Below, piece by piece: positions 8,404-15,986 of a stretch of 50,402 bases of DNA. A program made the position numbers and the translations under genes. Position 1 is the first letter of the stretch. Every line of letters begins with the position of its first letter. This DNA is from Akkermansiaceae bacterium (GTDB lineage Bacteria; Verrucomicrobiota; Verrucomicrobiia; Verrucomicrobiales; Akkermansiaceae): assembly GCA_024233135.1 (NCBI GenBank), contig JACKPZ010000025.1:1-50402 (forward strand), read 5' to 3'. Under the pieces are notes generated by a model that did no database searches, was not told the origin of the DNA, and saw only the letters and a program-made list of their open reading frames with translations.

Positions 8404-9021
8404 TCACGCGGCGTCCGAGCGCAAGGCGACCTGCTCGGCGATCTTGTCGCCCAGTGCGGCGCGGACCTCCGGCGCTTCGTCGCCGCGGACCACGTGCCGG
8501 AGGAGTCGCAGCCAGAGTTCCGTCCGGACATCGCGCGGCCCGCCCTCCTCCAGGATGGACACCGCGTCTCCGAACGACTTCTCCCGCGCCAGCGCGAGCG
8601 CCTTCGCGAGCGGCGTGGACGCGCCGCCGGTGACAAACCCGAACGCATGCCGCAGGTCCGCCGGGCTCACCGGCTTGATCAGGAAGTCCACCACGCCGCG
8701 GCGAATGGCGGCGAGGGCGGACTCCAATGTGATATATGCGCTGCATAACACGACCGGCACATGGTTTCCCGCGTCACGCAGTCCCTCGATGACGCGGAGT
8801 CCATCCACATCGGGCATCCGGAGATCGAGGAACAATGCGTCGTAGCGGTTTTCTCCGGCGAGTTCGAGGGCGGAGGCACCGCCGGACGCGGTATCGACGC
8901 ACGTGCCCTGGCTCTGCAGGGCGTAGGAAAAGCCGAGACGCAGCGTCGGCTCATCGTCGACGATGAGCACGCGTCTCATGCCCGGCCTTGAGCTGGAGTT
9001 GCTGTCAGGCGATTGGAACAT
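8404..9021 (-). CDS. Single-domain response regulator (receiver plus helical tail)
   Basis: 205 residues. The receiver domain has an acidic pocket (IVDDE, about 20-24), phospho-acceptor D66 in LFLDLRMP, a conserved Ser in the LCSAY strand and Lys in LIKPVS. The C-terminal 75 residues are helical, with no DNA-binding or enzymatic output domain. The ATG at 9021 overlaps the kinase gene by 17 bp; an internal ATG at 8979 (MRRVLIVDDE) would give a tighter receiver. It is the last gene of the activator-kinase-receiver operon and may act as a phosphate sink or protein-interaction output. Confidence 0.88.
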   Translation of the reverse strand: MFQSPDSNSSSRPGMRRVLIVDDEPTLRLGFSYALQSQGTCVDTASGGASALELAGENRYDALFLDLRMPDVDGLRVIEGLRDAGNHVPVVLCSAYITLESALAAIRRGVVDFLIKPVSPADLRHAFGFVTGGASTPLAKALALAREKSFGDAVSILEEGGPRDVRTELWLRLLRHVVRGDEAPEVRAALGDKIAEQVALRSDAA

Positions 9022-10822
9022 CGATGAAAAACTCGGTGGGTTTGTCCGGTGAGCGGTCCCTCACGCCGATCCGGCCTTCGTGTGCCCGCATGATTTCCCT
9101 GCTGATGAAAAGCCCGAGCCCGACGCCGTCATGCGTCTGGGCCTCCGCGCGGAAGAAACGTTCGAAAATGCGGTCCTGGATTCCATCCGGCACGCCGGCC
9201 CCCTCATCGAGCACCGAGAGGCGGAGGAAATCCGTTCCGCTGCGGCCGATGCGGATGGTGACGGTGCCATCCTCCGGACTGTGTTTGATGGCGTTGGAAA
9301 CGAGGTTGTTGATCACCTCGCGAAGGCGCAAGGCGTCCGCGCACACCTCGGGCAGGTCGCCATTGTGTTGGAGATCGATGCGGATCCCTTTCTTCGCCGC
9401 GATGGTTTCGAACAGAAGCAGGCTTTCCCGAGCGATCTCGGCCAGCGGGACGGGCGCGAGGTTGAGACTCGTCATGCCACTCTCGGCGCGGGCGAGTTCC
9501 AACAGGTTGTTGAGCGTTTCCAGCAGCCGCTCGCAGTCCTCGCTGGCGGAGGTGAGCATCTGGTGCTGGACCTCGGTCAGGCTGCCGGACTGCGATTCCA
9601 ACAGAAGCAGAAGCACCATGCGGATGCCGGTGAGCGGCGTGCGGATCTCATGGCTTACGGTGGCAAGCATGTTCGACTTCATATCGTCGAGCCAACGGAT
9701 GCGCGTGACGTCATACAACAGCACCGCCCAACCGGAGTATTCCTCGATCTCCGATGAAAACCGGAAGATGCGCGGGAGAAAATGCCGTTCCTCGTCGCCA
9801 ATGCGGAACAAGAGCGCCTCACGCGGATCCTCGGGCAGCAGGTTTTCGCCGGATTCCTGGCAGGACTCGAACAGACGCCGCGCCTTGCCGGGCAGCCGGC
9901 GGGCAAGGCCGAGGCGATCGTTCAATTCCTCGGCGGCGGGATTGAGAACCGGCGAGCTGCCGTCGTCCGCGATGATGTACACGGGCGACGGAATCGCGGA
10001 GAGCAGCGCCCGGTTGAGCAGGTTCTTGCGCATCAGGCGCTGGTCCGTCTCGCGGCGCCGCAGATGAAGCTCGCGGGACATGTCGTTGAACGACGCCACC
10101 ATTGGGGCGAACTCGCTCGCCCGGTCCGGCGGCGGAAGCGAGAGTTCGAAGTTTCCCTTTCTCAGTTCCTCGAAGGAATCCTTGAGTCCCACAACGGGCT
10201 CCACCAGATGGCGCAGGAGCTGGAAATAGATGAGCACCGCGATTCCGGTGCCCAAGACGACGAGCGTGGCGATGAGGGCGAGATTCTTGCGCGACTCGCG
10301 GTCGAGATCCTTCGTCGAGGCGAACAATCGCTCCTCCGCGAGGGTGGCCAGCGCGTTCGCCAGGTCGGTGAGCCGCTGGGTGCGGTTGCCCATGCGGATC
10401 AAGAGGTCGGACCTCCGCTCCATATCGGTGAAATCGTTCGAGAAAAACTCGGAGTAACCGTCGCGATAGGTCACCAGCGCTTCCTCGAATTCCTCCAGAA
10501 GTTCGTTCCAGCGCTCGTTGCCCTCGCTGAGCCGCCTCATGGCATCGATCTTCTCGTCGAAATCCCGCATCACCTCCTGATAGAGGGCGGGATCCGGCGG
10601 CGTGGCGCCGGCGGGCGCCGACAGCGAGGTGAGATACTGGCTGTTGAGCAGCGAGGTGCCGCTGCGGAACCCGTGGGCGATGTCGATGGCCTGATAGTCC
10701 ACGACCAAGCGCTGGTCGAAGCGTTTGCCGGCATCCTGAAGGATCAAAAAGCCGGCCCCCCCGACCGCCCAGAGGAGCAGCACGAGGGTCAGCAGGCCGA
10801 GAAGCAGGCGGACGCGGAGCAT
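9005..10822 (-). CDS. KinB-like membrane sensor histidine kinase
   Basis: 605 residues. Transmembrane helices at about 5-27 and 182-201 bracket a periplasmic helical sensor domain. They are followed by a HAMP domain (about 202-255), a PAS-like region (about 268-375), HisKA with H391 in SHEIRTP, and HATPase_c (N box NNLVSNAIKHSP, then DEGAGVP and GVGLGLF). The order activator-kinase, 3 bp apart, is the same as in Pseudomonas algB-kinB, and the domain plan also matches KinB. It probably senses an envelope or periplasmic signal and phosphorylates the upstream NtrC-type activator and the downstream lone receiver. Confidence 0.93.
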   Translation of the reverse strand: MLRVRLLLGLLTLVLLLWAVGGAGFLILQDAGKRFDQRLVVDYQAIDIAHGFRSGTSLLNSQYLTSLSAPAGATPPDPALYQEVMRDFDEKIDAMRRLSEGNERWNELLEEFEEALVTYRDGYSEFFSNDFTDMERRSDLLIRMGNRTQRLTDLANALATLAEERLFASTKDLDRESRKNLALIATLVVLGTGIAVLIYFQLLRHLVEPVVGLKDSFEELRKGNFELSLPPPDRASEFAPMVASFNDMSRELHLRRRETDQRLMRKNLLNRALLSAIPSPVYIIADDGSSPVLNPAAEELNDRLGLARRLPGKARRLFESCQESGENLLPEDPREALLFRIGDEERHFLPRIFRFSSEIEEYSGWAVLLYDVTRIRWLDDMKSNMLATVSHEIRTPLTGIRMVLLLLLESQSGSLTEVQHQMLTSASEDCERLLETLNNLLELARAESGMTSLNLAPVPLAEIARESLLLFETIAAKKGIRIDLQHNGDLPEVCADALRLREVINNLVSNAIKHSPEDGTVTIRIGRSGTDFLRLSVLDEGAGVPDGIQDRIFERFFRAEAQTHDGVGLGLFISREIMRAHEGRIGVRDRSPDKPTEFFIDVPIA

Positions 10823-10825
10823 GGA

Positions 10826-12226
10826 TCAGGAAAAGCCGAATCTCTTTCGTTTCCGGTAGAGCGTGGCCTTGTCGATCCCGAGGATCGCGGCGGCCTCGTT
10901 GAGCGAAGGAGCCCACGACAGCACGCCGCGCATGTGCGCCTCCTCCAGTTGTTCCAAACTATGTCGTCCGCCGACGGACGGCCCGGCATGGCCGTTCGCC
11001 GCCACCGGGTTCACGTCCTCGGGGCGGGGCAGGTCTTCGGCTTCGATGACCTCACCGCGGGCGAGGATGGCGGCGCGCTCGATGGCGTTGCGCAGCTCGC
11101 GGAGGTTGCCCGGCCACGCGTGGCGCCGGATCACCTCGATGGCGCCGGGGCTGAAACCCTTGATCGGCCGCCCCATCTGGGAGGCGAAGTGACTCAGGAA
11201 GTTTTCGGCGAAATGGACCAGGTCCGCCGGCCGGTCGCGCAGCGGCGGGACGGTCACCGCGATGACGTTGAGACGGTAATAGAGGTCTTCGCGGAATTCG
11301 CCTTCGTTGACGAGGGCGGCAAGGTCGCGGTTGGTCGCGGCGACGATTCGGACGTCGGACTTCCGGATCTTGTTCTCCCCCACCCGCTCGTATTCGCGCT
11401 CCTGAAGAAGGCGCAGGAGCTTCGGTTGGATCTCGAGCGGCAGCTCGCCGATCTCGTCGAGAAACAAGGTGCCACCCTCGGCCGCGTGCACCTTGCCCCA
11501 GGTGTCCTTGACCGCGCCGGTGAACGATCCTTTCACATGACCGAACAAGGTGCTCTCCAACAACTCGCGGGACAAACTCGGACAACTCACCGTGACGAAC
11601 GGTTTGTCCCGCAGGTGCGAACGCTGGTGGACTTCCTTCGCGATCACGCTTTTGCCGGTGCCGCTCTCGCCGAGAATGAGCACGGAGGCCGGCGAGGTGG
11701 CGGCACGGAACAACAGATCGAACTCGGTACGCGCCCGCTTGTCCGAAGGGTCGAACTCCAGCGGAGGTCCTGTGTTTCCAGCGGCCTCGGACTTCAGCTC
11801 CTTCACCTGCTCTTCGAGGCGGTTCACCTCGCCGATGGTCCGCAGCGCCTTCTCCGCCTTGGCAAGGGTGGCACGCAGCTGGTCCGGCGTGAAGGGTTTC
11901 TCAAGGTAGTCGAAGGCTCCGAGTTTCGTCGCATCCACCGCCGTCTTGATCGACGCGTGGGCGGTGAAAATGGCCACCAATTGCCGAGGGCGGAGTTTCA
12001 GAATCTTCTGGAGCACCTCGAGCCCGTCGGCGTCGCCGAGGCGGAGGTCGAGGAAGACCAGATCGAAGGCCTCCTCCTTCACCCGCTTGAGCGCGGATTC
12101 GGCATCTTCCGCCGCTTCCACGTAGTGCCCGTCGCCCTCGATCGCGAGCGAGGTGGTCATCCGGATCGACCTGTCGTCGTCAACTATGAGTACATCCATG
12201 AGTTCGGAAACGTTATCACCCCGCAT
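10826..12226 (-). CDS. AlgB-like sigma54-dependent response regulator
   Basis: 466 residues. The receiver has D60 in FLDLRLGD. The AAA+ domain has Walker A GESGTGKS (186-193), sigma54-contact loop GSFTGA (233-238; usual form GAFTGA) and Walker B TLFLDE (253-258). The C-terminal Fis-type helix-turn-helix ends LGIDKATLYRKRKRFG, close to the Pseudomonas AlgB C-terminus as I remember it. It should activate sigma54 promoters; candidate sites lie just upstream among small stress genes. It is the first gene of the three-gene operon. An alternative start at 12199 (MDVLIVDDD) would remove nine residues. Confidence 0.93.
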   Translation of the reverse strand: MRGDNVSELMDVLIVDDDRSIRMTTSLAIEGDGHYVEAAEDAESALKRVKEEAFDLVFLDLRLGDADGLEVLQKILKLRPRQLVAIFTAHASIKTAVDATKLGAFDYLEKPFTPDQLRATLAKAEKALRTIGEVNRLEEQVKELKSEAAGNTGPPLEFDPSDKRARTEFDLLFRAATSPASVLILGESGTGKSVIAKEVHQRSHLRDKPFVTVSCPSLSRELLESTLFGHVKGSFTGAVKDTWGKVHAAEGGTLFLDEIGELPLEIQPKLLRLLQEREYERVGENKIRKSDVRIVAATNRDLAALVNEGEFREDLYYRLNVIAVTVPPLRDRPADLVHFAENFLSHFASQMGRPIKGFSPGAIEVIRRHAWPGNLRELRNAIERAAILARGEVIEAEDLPRPEDVNPVAANGHAGPSVGGRHSLEQLEEAHMRGVLSWAPSLNEAAAILGIDKATLYRKRKRFGFS

Positions 12227-12309
12227 GCCAACGGGATCACTGGAACGGGAGTCGTTCGCAATGAGGGAATTGCAACTTGCTTGGAAATCGATGGGAGCCT
12301 TGAAAGCAT

Positions 12310-12348
12310 GCAGGATGCACCAAGATCCCTCATCTCAGTGCATCCTGC
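12310..12348. repeat. 11-bp perfect inverted repeat
   Basis: The arms GCAGGATGCAC (12310-12320) and GTGCATCCTGC (12338-12348) pair perfectly over a 17-nt loop. The site lies between the 3' end of dps and the 5' end of the sigma54 activator, both on the reverse strand. It could be a dps terminator without a U-tract or an operator dyad for the activator operon. Confidence 0.5.
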
Positions 12349-12401
12349 AACCACGCTGTATTTCGCCCGATGCCGGTCCTCCATCCGGCATGGACGGGCG
12401 G

Positions 12402-12911
12402 TCACGTGAGATAGCTTCGGAGCATCCAGGCGGCTTGTTCGTGGGACCGTAGCAGTCCGATCAGGAAATCCTCAGTCCCTGCGTCACCAGCCTCGCCTGT
12501 TTTTTCGACGACCTCGCGCAGGTTGCGGATCACCTGCTCGTGATCGTCCCTTAGTTTCGCAATGGCGTCTTCGCCTTTGATCCGGCCGCCCGCGACTTCC
12601 TTGAGCGTGGCCTGTTCCAGAAACTCGGCCATCGAGCCGGGGCTCGCCTCGCCGAGCATGCGGATCCGCTCCGCCGTTTCATCAATCGATTTCTCGAGCT
12701 CTTGATAGAGCCGCTCAAAGAATCCATGCAACGAGCTGAAGCGGGGGCCTATCAGATTCCAGTGGAAGTTGCGCGTTTTCAGGTAGAGGACGTGCTGATC
12801 TGCAAGAACGCGGACCAGCCCGTCCCGCGACGTTTCGCAGGCCTCCGCCGAAAGACCAATCTCCACAGGAGAGCGGTGCGACTGTTTGGAATCGGATTTC
12901 TTCGCAGTCAT
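12402..12911 (-). CDS. dps: Dps-family DNA-protection ferritin
   Basis: 169 residues. Dps proteins form dodecamers that oxidise and store iron and shield DNA in stress. The family core is clear: the first helix with QHVLYLKTRNFHWNLIGPRF, then HGFFERLYQELEKSIDETAERIR, which together supply the inter-subunit ferroxidase His/Asp/Glu ligands. The first 25 residues are Lys/Ser-rich and may bind DNA. The gene lies 25 bp downstream of the entericidin-like gene on the same strand, so the two are probably co-transcribed. It sits beside a two-component sigma54 system. Confidence 0.93.
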   Translation of the reverse strand: MTAKKSDSKQSHRSPVEIGLSAEACETSRDGLVRVLADQHVLYLKTRNFHWNLIGPRFSSLHGFFERLYQELEKSIDETAERIRMLGEASPGSMAEFLEQATLKEVAGGRIKGEDAIAKLRDDHEQVIRNLREVVEKTGEAGDAGTEDFLIGLLRSHEQAAWMLRSYLT

Positions 12912-12936
12912 CGTGATGTCAAATTCGGTGCCGCAC

Positions 12937-13077
12937 TCAGCGCGCGGCGTCCTGGATCTCCTCGCCGGCGGTTTCGACGTCCCGGCCGACGCCGGACATG
13001 GTGTTGCACGCGGGAGCCACGGCGAAGAGGGCTCCGAGCAAGAGCAGGCGGATGATGGGGATTCGGATGGTCTTCAT
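12937..13077 (-). CDS. Entericidin-like small lipoprotein
   Basis: 46 residues from the ATG at 13077. The hydrophobic N-terminus ends in APAC (lipobox), followed by NTMSGVGRDVETAGEEIQDA, which matches the EcnA/EcnB pattern (CNTxxGxGxDxxxxGxxI). Entericidins are small membrane lipoproteins induced in stationary phase or envelope stress. It probably forms an operon with dps 25 bp downstream. A -24/-12 motif lies very close upstream (13092-13109). Confidence 0.85.
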   Translation of the reverse strand: MKTIRIPIIRLLLLGALFAVAPACNTMSGVGRDVETAGEEIQDAAR

Positions 13078-13091
13078 GGTAGGGTCCGGAT

Positions 13092-13109
13092 CGCACATAC
13101 GCTGCCAAT
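13092..13109 (-). promoter_or_regulatory. Candidate sigma54 (-24/-12) motif before entericidin-like gene
   Basis: Reading the reverse strand, TTGGCAG...TGTGCG has GG and GC ten bases apart, the sigma54 spacing. The predicted start would fall only about 5 nt before the ATG at 13077, so the leader would be very short; this lowers confidence. Confidence 0.3.
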
Positions 13110-13380
13110 CCATTCGGATCGATCCGGCTTCCTGATTTCCAATAGGTTTCGAATAACCCGCGGCCGCGCCCGCTCGCTCGCATCGTGCAGGACGCCATGT
13201 GGCATGTTTGAAATCTGCACGACGCGACCGGCGCTCCGATACCGAGTGCAGGCTGCATGCTTCACGCGGTTGATTGGTGCACCGTGCATCCGGAACCCCG
13301 CTCATCACGCCGCGGCAACAAAGTCCCAACGAAGCCCTAAATCACTCGCTTCCAAATTCTTACACCAGACCCTCCGGAAC

Positions 13381-13397
13381 GTGGCATGTCTCAAGCT
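13381..13397 (+). promoter_or_regulatory. Candidate sigma54 (-24/-12) motif before ytjA
   Basis: GTGGCATG...AAGCTG has GG at 13383-13384 and GC at 13395-13396, spaced ten bases apart. The predicted start would be about 50 nt before the ATG at 13457. The -24 box differs from TGGCACG by one base; the -12 box is weaker. Confidence 0.35.
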
Positions 13398-13456
13398 GAT
13401 AATTCGGCATACCGGAGGATCACCCTCCGGACATCCAACCCGAACCCCAAACCGCC

Positions 13457-13621
13457 ATGTTAAGTTATGCCATCACATTCCTGATCATCGCCCTCATCGC
13501 TGGAGTCCTCGGCTTCGGCGTGATCGCGGGGACCGCCGCATGGATCGCCAAGATCCTGTTCTTCGTCTTCCTCGTGTTGTTCCTCGTATCGCTCGTCACC
13601 GGGCGCAGGACGCACGTCTGA
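13457..13621 (+). CDS. ytjA: UPF0391 (DUF1328) small membrane protein, YtjA-like
   Basis: 54 residues. Two hydrophobic helices flank GFGVIAGTAAWIAKILF and the protein ends LVSLVTGRRTHV. This is the family pattern (ALGFGGxAGTAAxxAKI, FLVSLxxGRR) at the usual length. The function of the family is unknown; it often sits near stress and envelope genes. A strong terminator follows 24 bp downstream. Confidence 0.92.
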   Translation: MLSYAITFLIIALIAGVLGFGVIAGTAAWIAKILFFVFLVLFLVSLVTGRRTHV

Positions 13622-13645
13622 CGCGCACCCTTGCCACCCGACAAG

Positions 13646-13681
13646 CCGGATTCCCGTCATAACGGGGATCCGGTTTTCTTG
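13646..13681 (+). terminator. Intrinsic terminator after ytjA
   Basis: A 12-bp stem with one G-T wobble (CCGGATTCCCGT/ACGGGGATCCGG) around loop CATA is followed directly by TTTTCTTG. Confidence 0.85.
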
Positions 13682-13704
13682 TTTCCGGACACCCGCGAAA
13701 CAAA

Positions 13705-13739
13705 TTAAAAAATCCCCGCCGGCAAGGGACCGGCGGGGA
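13705..13739 (-). terminator. Intrinsic terminator for reverse-strand small lipoprotein
   Basis: On the reverse strand a 10-bp GC-rich stem (TCCCCGCCGG/CCGGCGGGGA, arms 13713-13722 and 13730-13739) with a 7-nt loop is followed by a run of T residues (TTTTTTAATTT). It ends transcription from the lipoprotein gene stopping at 13774, and lies back-to-back with the ytjA terminator. Confidence 0.85.
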
Positions 13740-13773
13740 CCGGGTGGTCGTCAGCGGGAAACCCCGGCGGGAC

Positions 13774-13947
13774 TCATTCGACGACGTCTTCCACCTTGTC
13801 GCGGACTTCTTCCGCGGGACGCTGGTCGAGCACGTCGTCGATCTTTTCGCCCGCTTTCTCGCCAGGACCTTTTTCGGAACAACTCACGCCGCCGGTGACA
13901 AAAGCCGCGGCCATGCAGGTGGAAGTGATGATTCGTGTCAGTTTCAT
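13774..13947 (-). CDS. Small acidic lipoprotein
   Basis: 57 residues from the ATG at 13947 (MKLTRIITSTCMAAAF). The signal ends at GGVSC. The mature chain is short and charged, with EKAGEKIDDVLDQRPAEEV and KVEDVVE, predicted to be an amphipathic helix. It resembles the other small lipoproteins here (12937-13077 and 19615-19950) in design. A good sigma54-type motif lies about 50 bp upstream and a strong terminator follows, so it appears to be a single-gene unit. Confidence 0.8.
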   Translation of the reverse strand: MKLTRIITSTCMAAAFVTGGVSCSEKGPGEKAGEKIDDVLDQRPAEEVRDKVEDVVE

Positions 13948-13992
13948 AACGTTGGATTGGGTTCGGGATGCGTTGGCATCCGCCTGATAGAT

Positions 13993-14009
13993 CGCAGGCG
14001 AGGTGCCAG
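13993..14009 (-). promoter_or_regulatory. Candidate sigma54 promoter of small acidic lipoprotein
   Basis: The reverse strand reads CTGGCACC-TCGC-CTGCGA: TGGCAC at -24, TGC at -12, GG-N10-GC spacing exact. Transcription would start near 13983, leaving a leader of about 36 nt before the ATG at 13947. This is the best -24/-12 match seen here. Confidence 0.5.
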
Positions 14010-14192
14010 CCACGGGCGGAGATCAATGTCTTTGATTTCCAACGCTCCGCGGGGAGACGGCGAGCTTCCTTCATCGTGCCGTTTGCCCGACGCGCGATTC
14101 CATGTGTGCGATCCGCACGATGCATGCCGTGCTTTTCCCGGCGCGGCGGGGGGAAATGATCGGCACGCTCCCTGCGATGGGAACACGCAACG

Positions 14193-15131
14193 ATGTCGCG
14201 ATATATCTTCCTTCTCAACCGTGGGTCCGGCGGAAACGAACGCGGGCTCGATGCGGAACAAGTGATCGACCTGGTAAAACGGCGCTTCCAGCACGCCGGC
14301 CACGACCTGCGACCGCTGCCGTTTCCTCCATCCGGGATCATGGAGGCGATCCGGAGGGCTATGAACGAGAGGCCGAACGGAATCATCGCCGGCGGCGGGG
14401 ATGGCACGGTGTCCGCCGTGGCACGCGCGCTCGGTGGCGGCGGCATCACGCTCGGCGTCCTGCCGATGGGCACCTTCAATCTGGCGGCCCGCGATTTCGG
14501 AGTGCCGATGGACATCGACGAAGCCGCGCGTTTCCTCGCCACCGAGGCGCGCGAAAAGCAGATCGACGTACTCGACGTCAACGGACGCTATTGCCTGTGC
14601 ATGACCTTGCTCGGATTCTATCCCGCCTACGCGCGGACCTTCGAGCGGCGCGATCACGGCGGGCGCTGGTGGCGCAAGGCGGCCAAGGTGGTGGCGGCGC
14701 TGCCGCGAAGCTTCCGCCAGGCACGGCCGCTGCACCTCCGCTGGCAGGGTGCGGACATCGCTCCCGGAGGCGCGCGGACGAAATTCTGCGCCTTCGTCCC
14801 CGGGCGCGTCGCATCGTCCGTCGGTCTGGTGCCGACGCGCTCCACGTTTCAATCCGGAAAACTAACAGCCTACATCGGACTCCAGCGAGAACCCGCCGCC
14901 GCCGTCCGCGCGATGATCGACTTCGTGGCGGGGAAACAGGAGGAAAACCCGGAGCTCGTAACCATCGAAACCCCGGAGATGACGCTCCACCACGAACGCC
15001 GCAAGCACACGGTGTCGATGATCGACGGTGAGGTCACCCGGCTCGACTTTCCCATCCAACTGCGGATCCTTCCGAAGCATCTGCGCGTGCTCGCCGCGCC
15101 GGATGCCTGCGAATCCGGAACCGCGAAATGA
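14193..15131 (+). CDS. Diacylglycerol/sphingosine kinase-family lipid kinase
   Basis: 312 residues. The DAGK catalytic fold is shown by NRGSGG at the N-terminus (nucleotide-binding loop), IIAGGGDGTVSAVARAL (GGDGT signature) and LPMGTFNLAARDFGVP (usual GTxNxxA). The C-terminal half is the lipid-binding beta sandwich. It probably phosphorylates a lipid using ATP; the exact lipid cannot be read from the sequence. The stop overlaps the start of the next gene (ATGA), so it is coupled to a metallophosphoesterase, a pairing that suggests kinase and phosphatase acting in one pathway. Confidence 0.9.
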   Translation: MSRYIFLLNRGSGGNERGLDAEQVIDLVKRRFQHAGHDLRPLPFPPSGIMEAIRRAMNERPNGIIAGGGDGTVSAVARALGGGGITLGVLPMGTFNLAARDFGVPMDIDEAARFLATEAREKQIDVLDVNGRYCLCMTLLGFYPAYARTFERRDHGGRWWRKAAKVVAALPRSFRQARPLHLRWQGADIAPGGARTKFCAFVPGRVASSVGLVPTRSTFQSGKLTAYIGLQREPAAAVRAMIDFVAGKQEENPELVTIETPEMTLHHERRKHTVSMIDGEVTRLDFPIQLRILPKHLRVLAAPDACESGTAK

Positions 15132-15949
15132 GCCGCATCCTTCATCTGTCCGATCCCCATTTCGGCGCCGTCTCACTCGAAGCCGCCCAAACATTCCTGC
15201 GCGAGGCCGGCGGGCTGGCGCCCGATCTGACCATCCTGAGCGGCGACCTCACGATGCGGGCGAGACGCGGCGAATTGAGCGATGCGAAACGTTTCGTCGA
15301 CTCGCTCCCGACGCCCTTGCTCGTGATCCCGGGAAACCACGACATCCCCGCGCTGAACCAGCCCTTCGACCGCTTCTTCGCCCCTTTCCGACGCTACCGC
15401 GAAACGATTTCCCCCGCTCTCTCACCCACCCTCCGTGTCCCCGGAGTCCACGCCGTGGGCGTCAACAGCTCGATCGCCTTCGGCCGCCGCATCGACTGGT
15501 CCACCGGCCACCTCAGCCATGAGAATTTCCGCCACATCGCAAAGGGTTTCACCACCGGGACGCACGAAGGCGACCTGCGGGTGCTCGTGCTCCATCACCC
15601 GCTGCTCGCGCCGCCCGGGCACCGACGCGCCGTCGTGCAGCCGATGCCCCGGCTGCTGGAGACGATGTCGCGCCACCGCATCGACCTTGTGCTGTGCGGG
15701 CATTTCCACGTTTCCCTCATCGCAACCATCGGCACCGGTTGGAGCACGGTCGTTTCGCAGGCACCCACCGTTTGCTCGACGCGCCTGCAGGGCGAGCCGC
15801 CGGGCTTCCATCTCATCACGACGGAGGCGGACGAACTGGCCATCGAGCTCCGGCAGTTCGATGGAAACGGTTTCACTCCCTCGCACACGAAGCGTTTCCG
15901 TCGCGTCGCGGACGGATGGCAGGCCGCGGACGGACGTCCCGAAATCTGA
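15128..15949 (+). CDS. Cytoplasmic calcineurin-like metallophosphoesterase
   Basis: 273 residues with no signal peptide. Metal motifs in order: LSDPHFG (DxH), LSGDLTMR (GD), IPGNHDIP (GNHD), LHHPLL (His) and CGHFHVS (GHxH). The set resembles CpdA/Icc-type and class III phosphodiesterases, but cyclic-nucleotide specificity cannot be assigned. It overlaps the lipid kinase by 4 bp. Confidence 0.9.
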   Translation: MSRILHLSDPHFGAVSLEAAQTFLREAGGLAPDLTILSGDLTMRARRGELSDAKRFVDSLPTPLLVIPGNHDIPALNQPFDRFFAPFRRYRETISPALSPTLRVPGVHAVGVNSSIAFGRRIDWSTGHLSHENFRHIAKGFTTGTHEGDLRVLVLHHPLLAPPGHRRAVVQPMPRLLETMSRHRIDLVLCGHFHVSLIATIGTGWSTVVSQAPTVCSTRLQGEPPGFHLITTEADELAIELRQFDGNGFTPSHTKRFRRVADGWQAADGRPEI

Positions 15950-15986
15950 GAAATCCGAAACGTTCCGCGCGTATTCCGGTGTCCGC

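Larger units (their letters stand above)
13078..13456. other. Divergent intergenic region
   Basis: 379 bp between the reverse-strand entericidin-like gene and the forward ytjA gene. Apart from two sigma54-like motifs, one near each gene, I see no coding sequence, RNA or clear repeat. It is less GC-rich than its surroundings, consistent with a divergent promoter region. Confidence 0.6.

Noticed and set aside
15435..15986. Upstream extension of the DUF1592 protein frame
   Set aside because: It lies over the metallophosphoesterase in another frame; a signal peptide starts at 15987.
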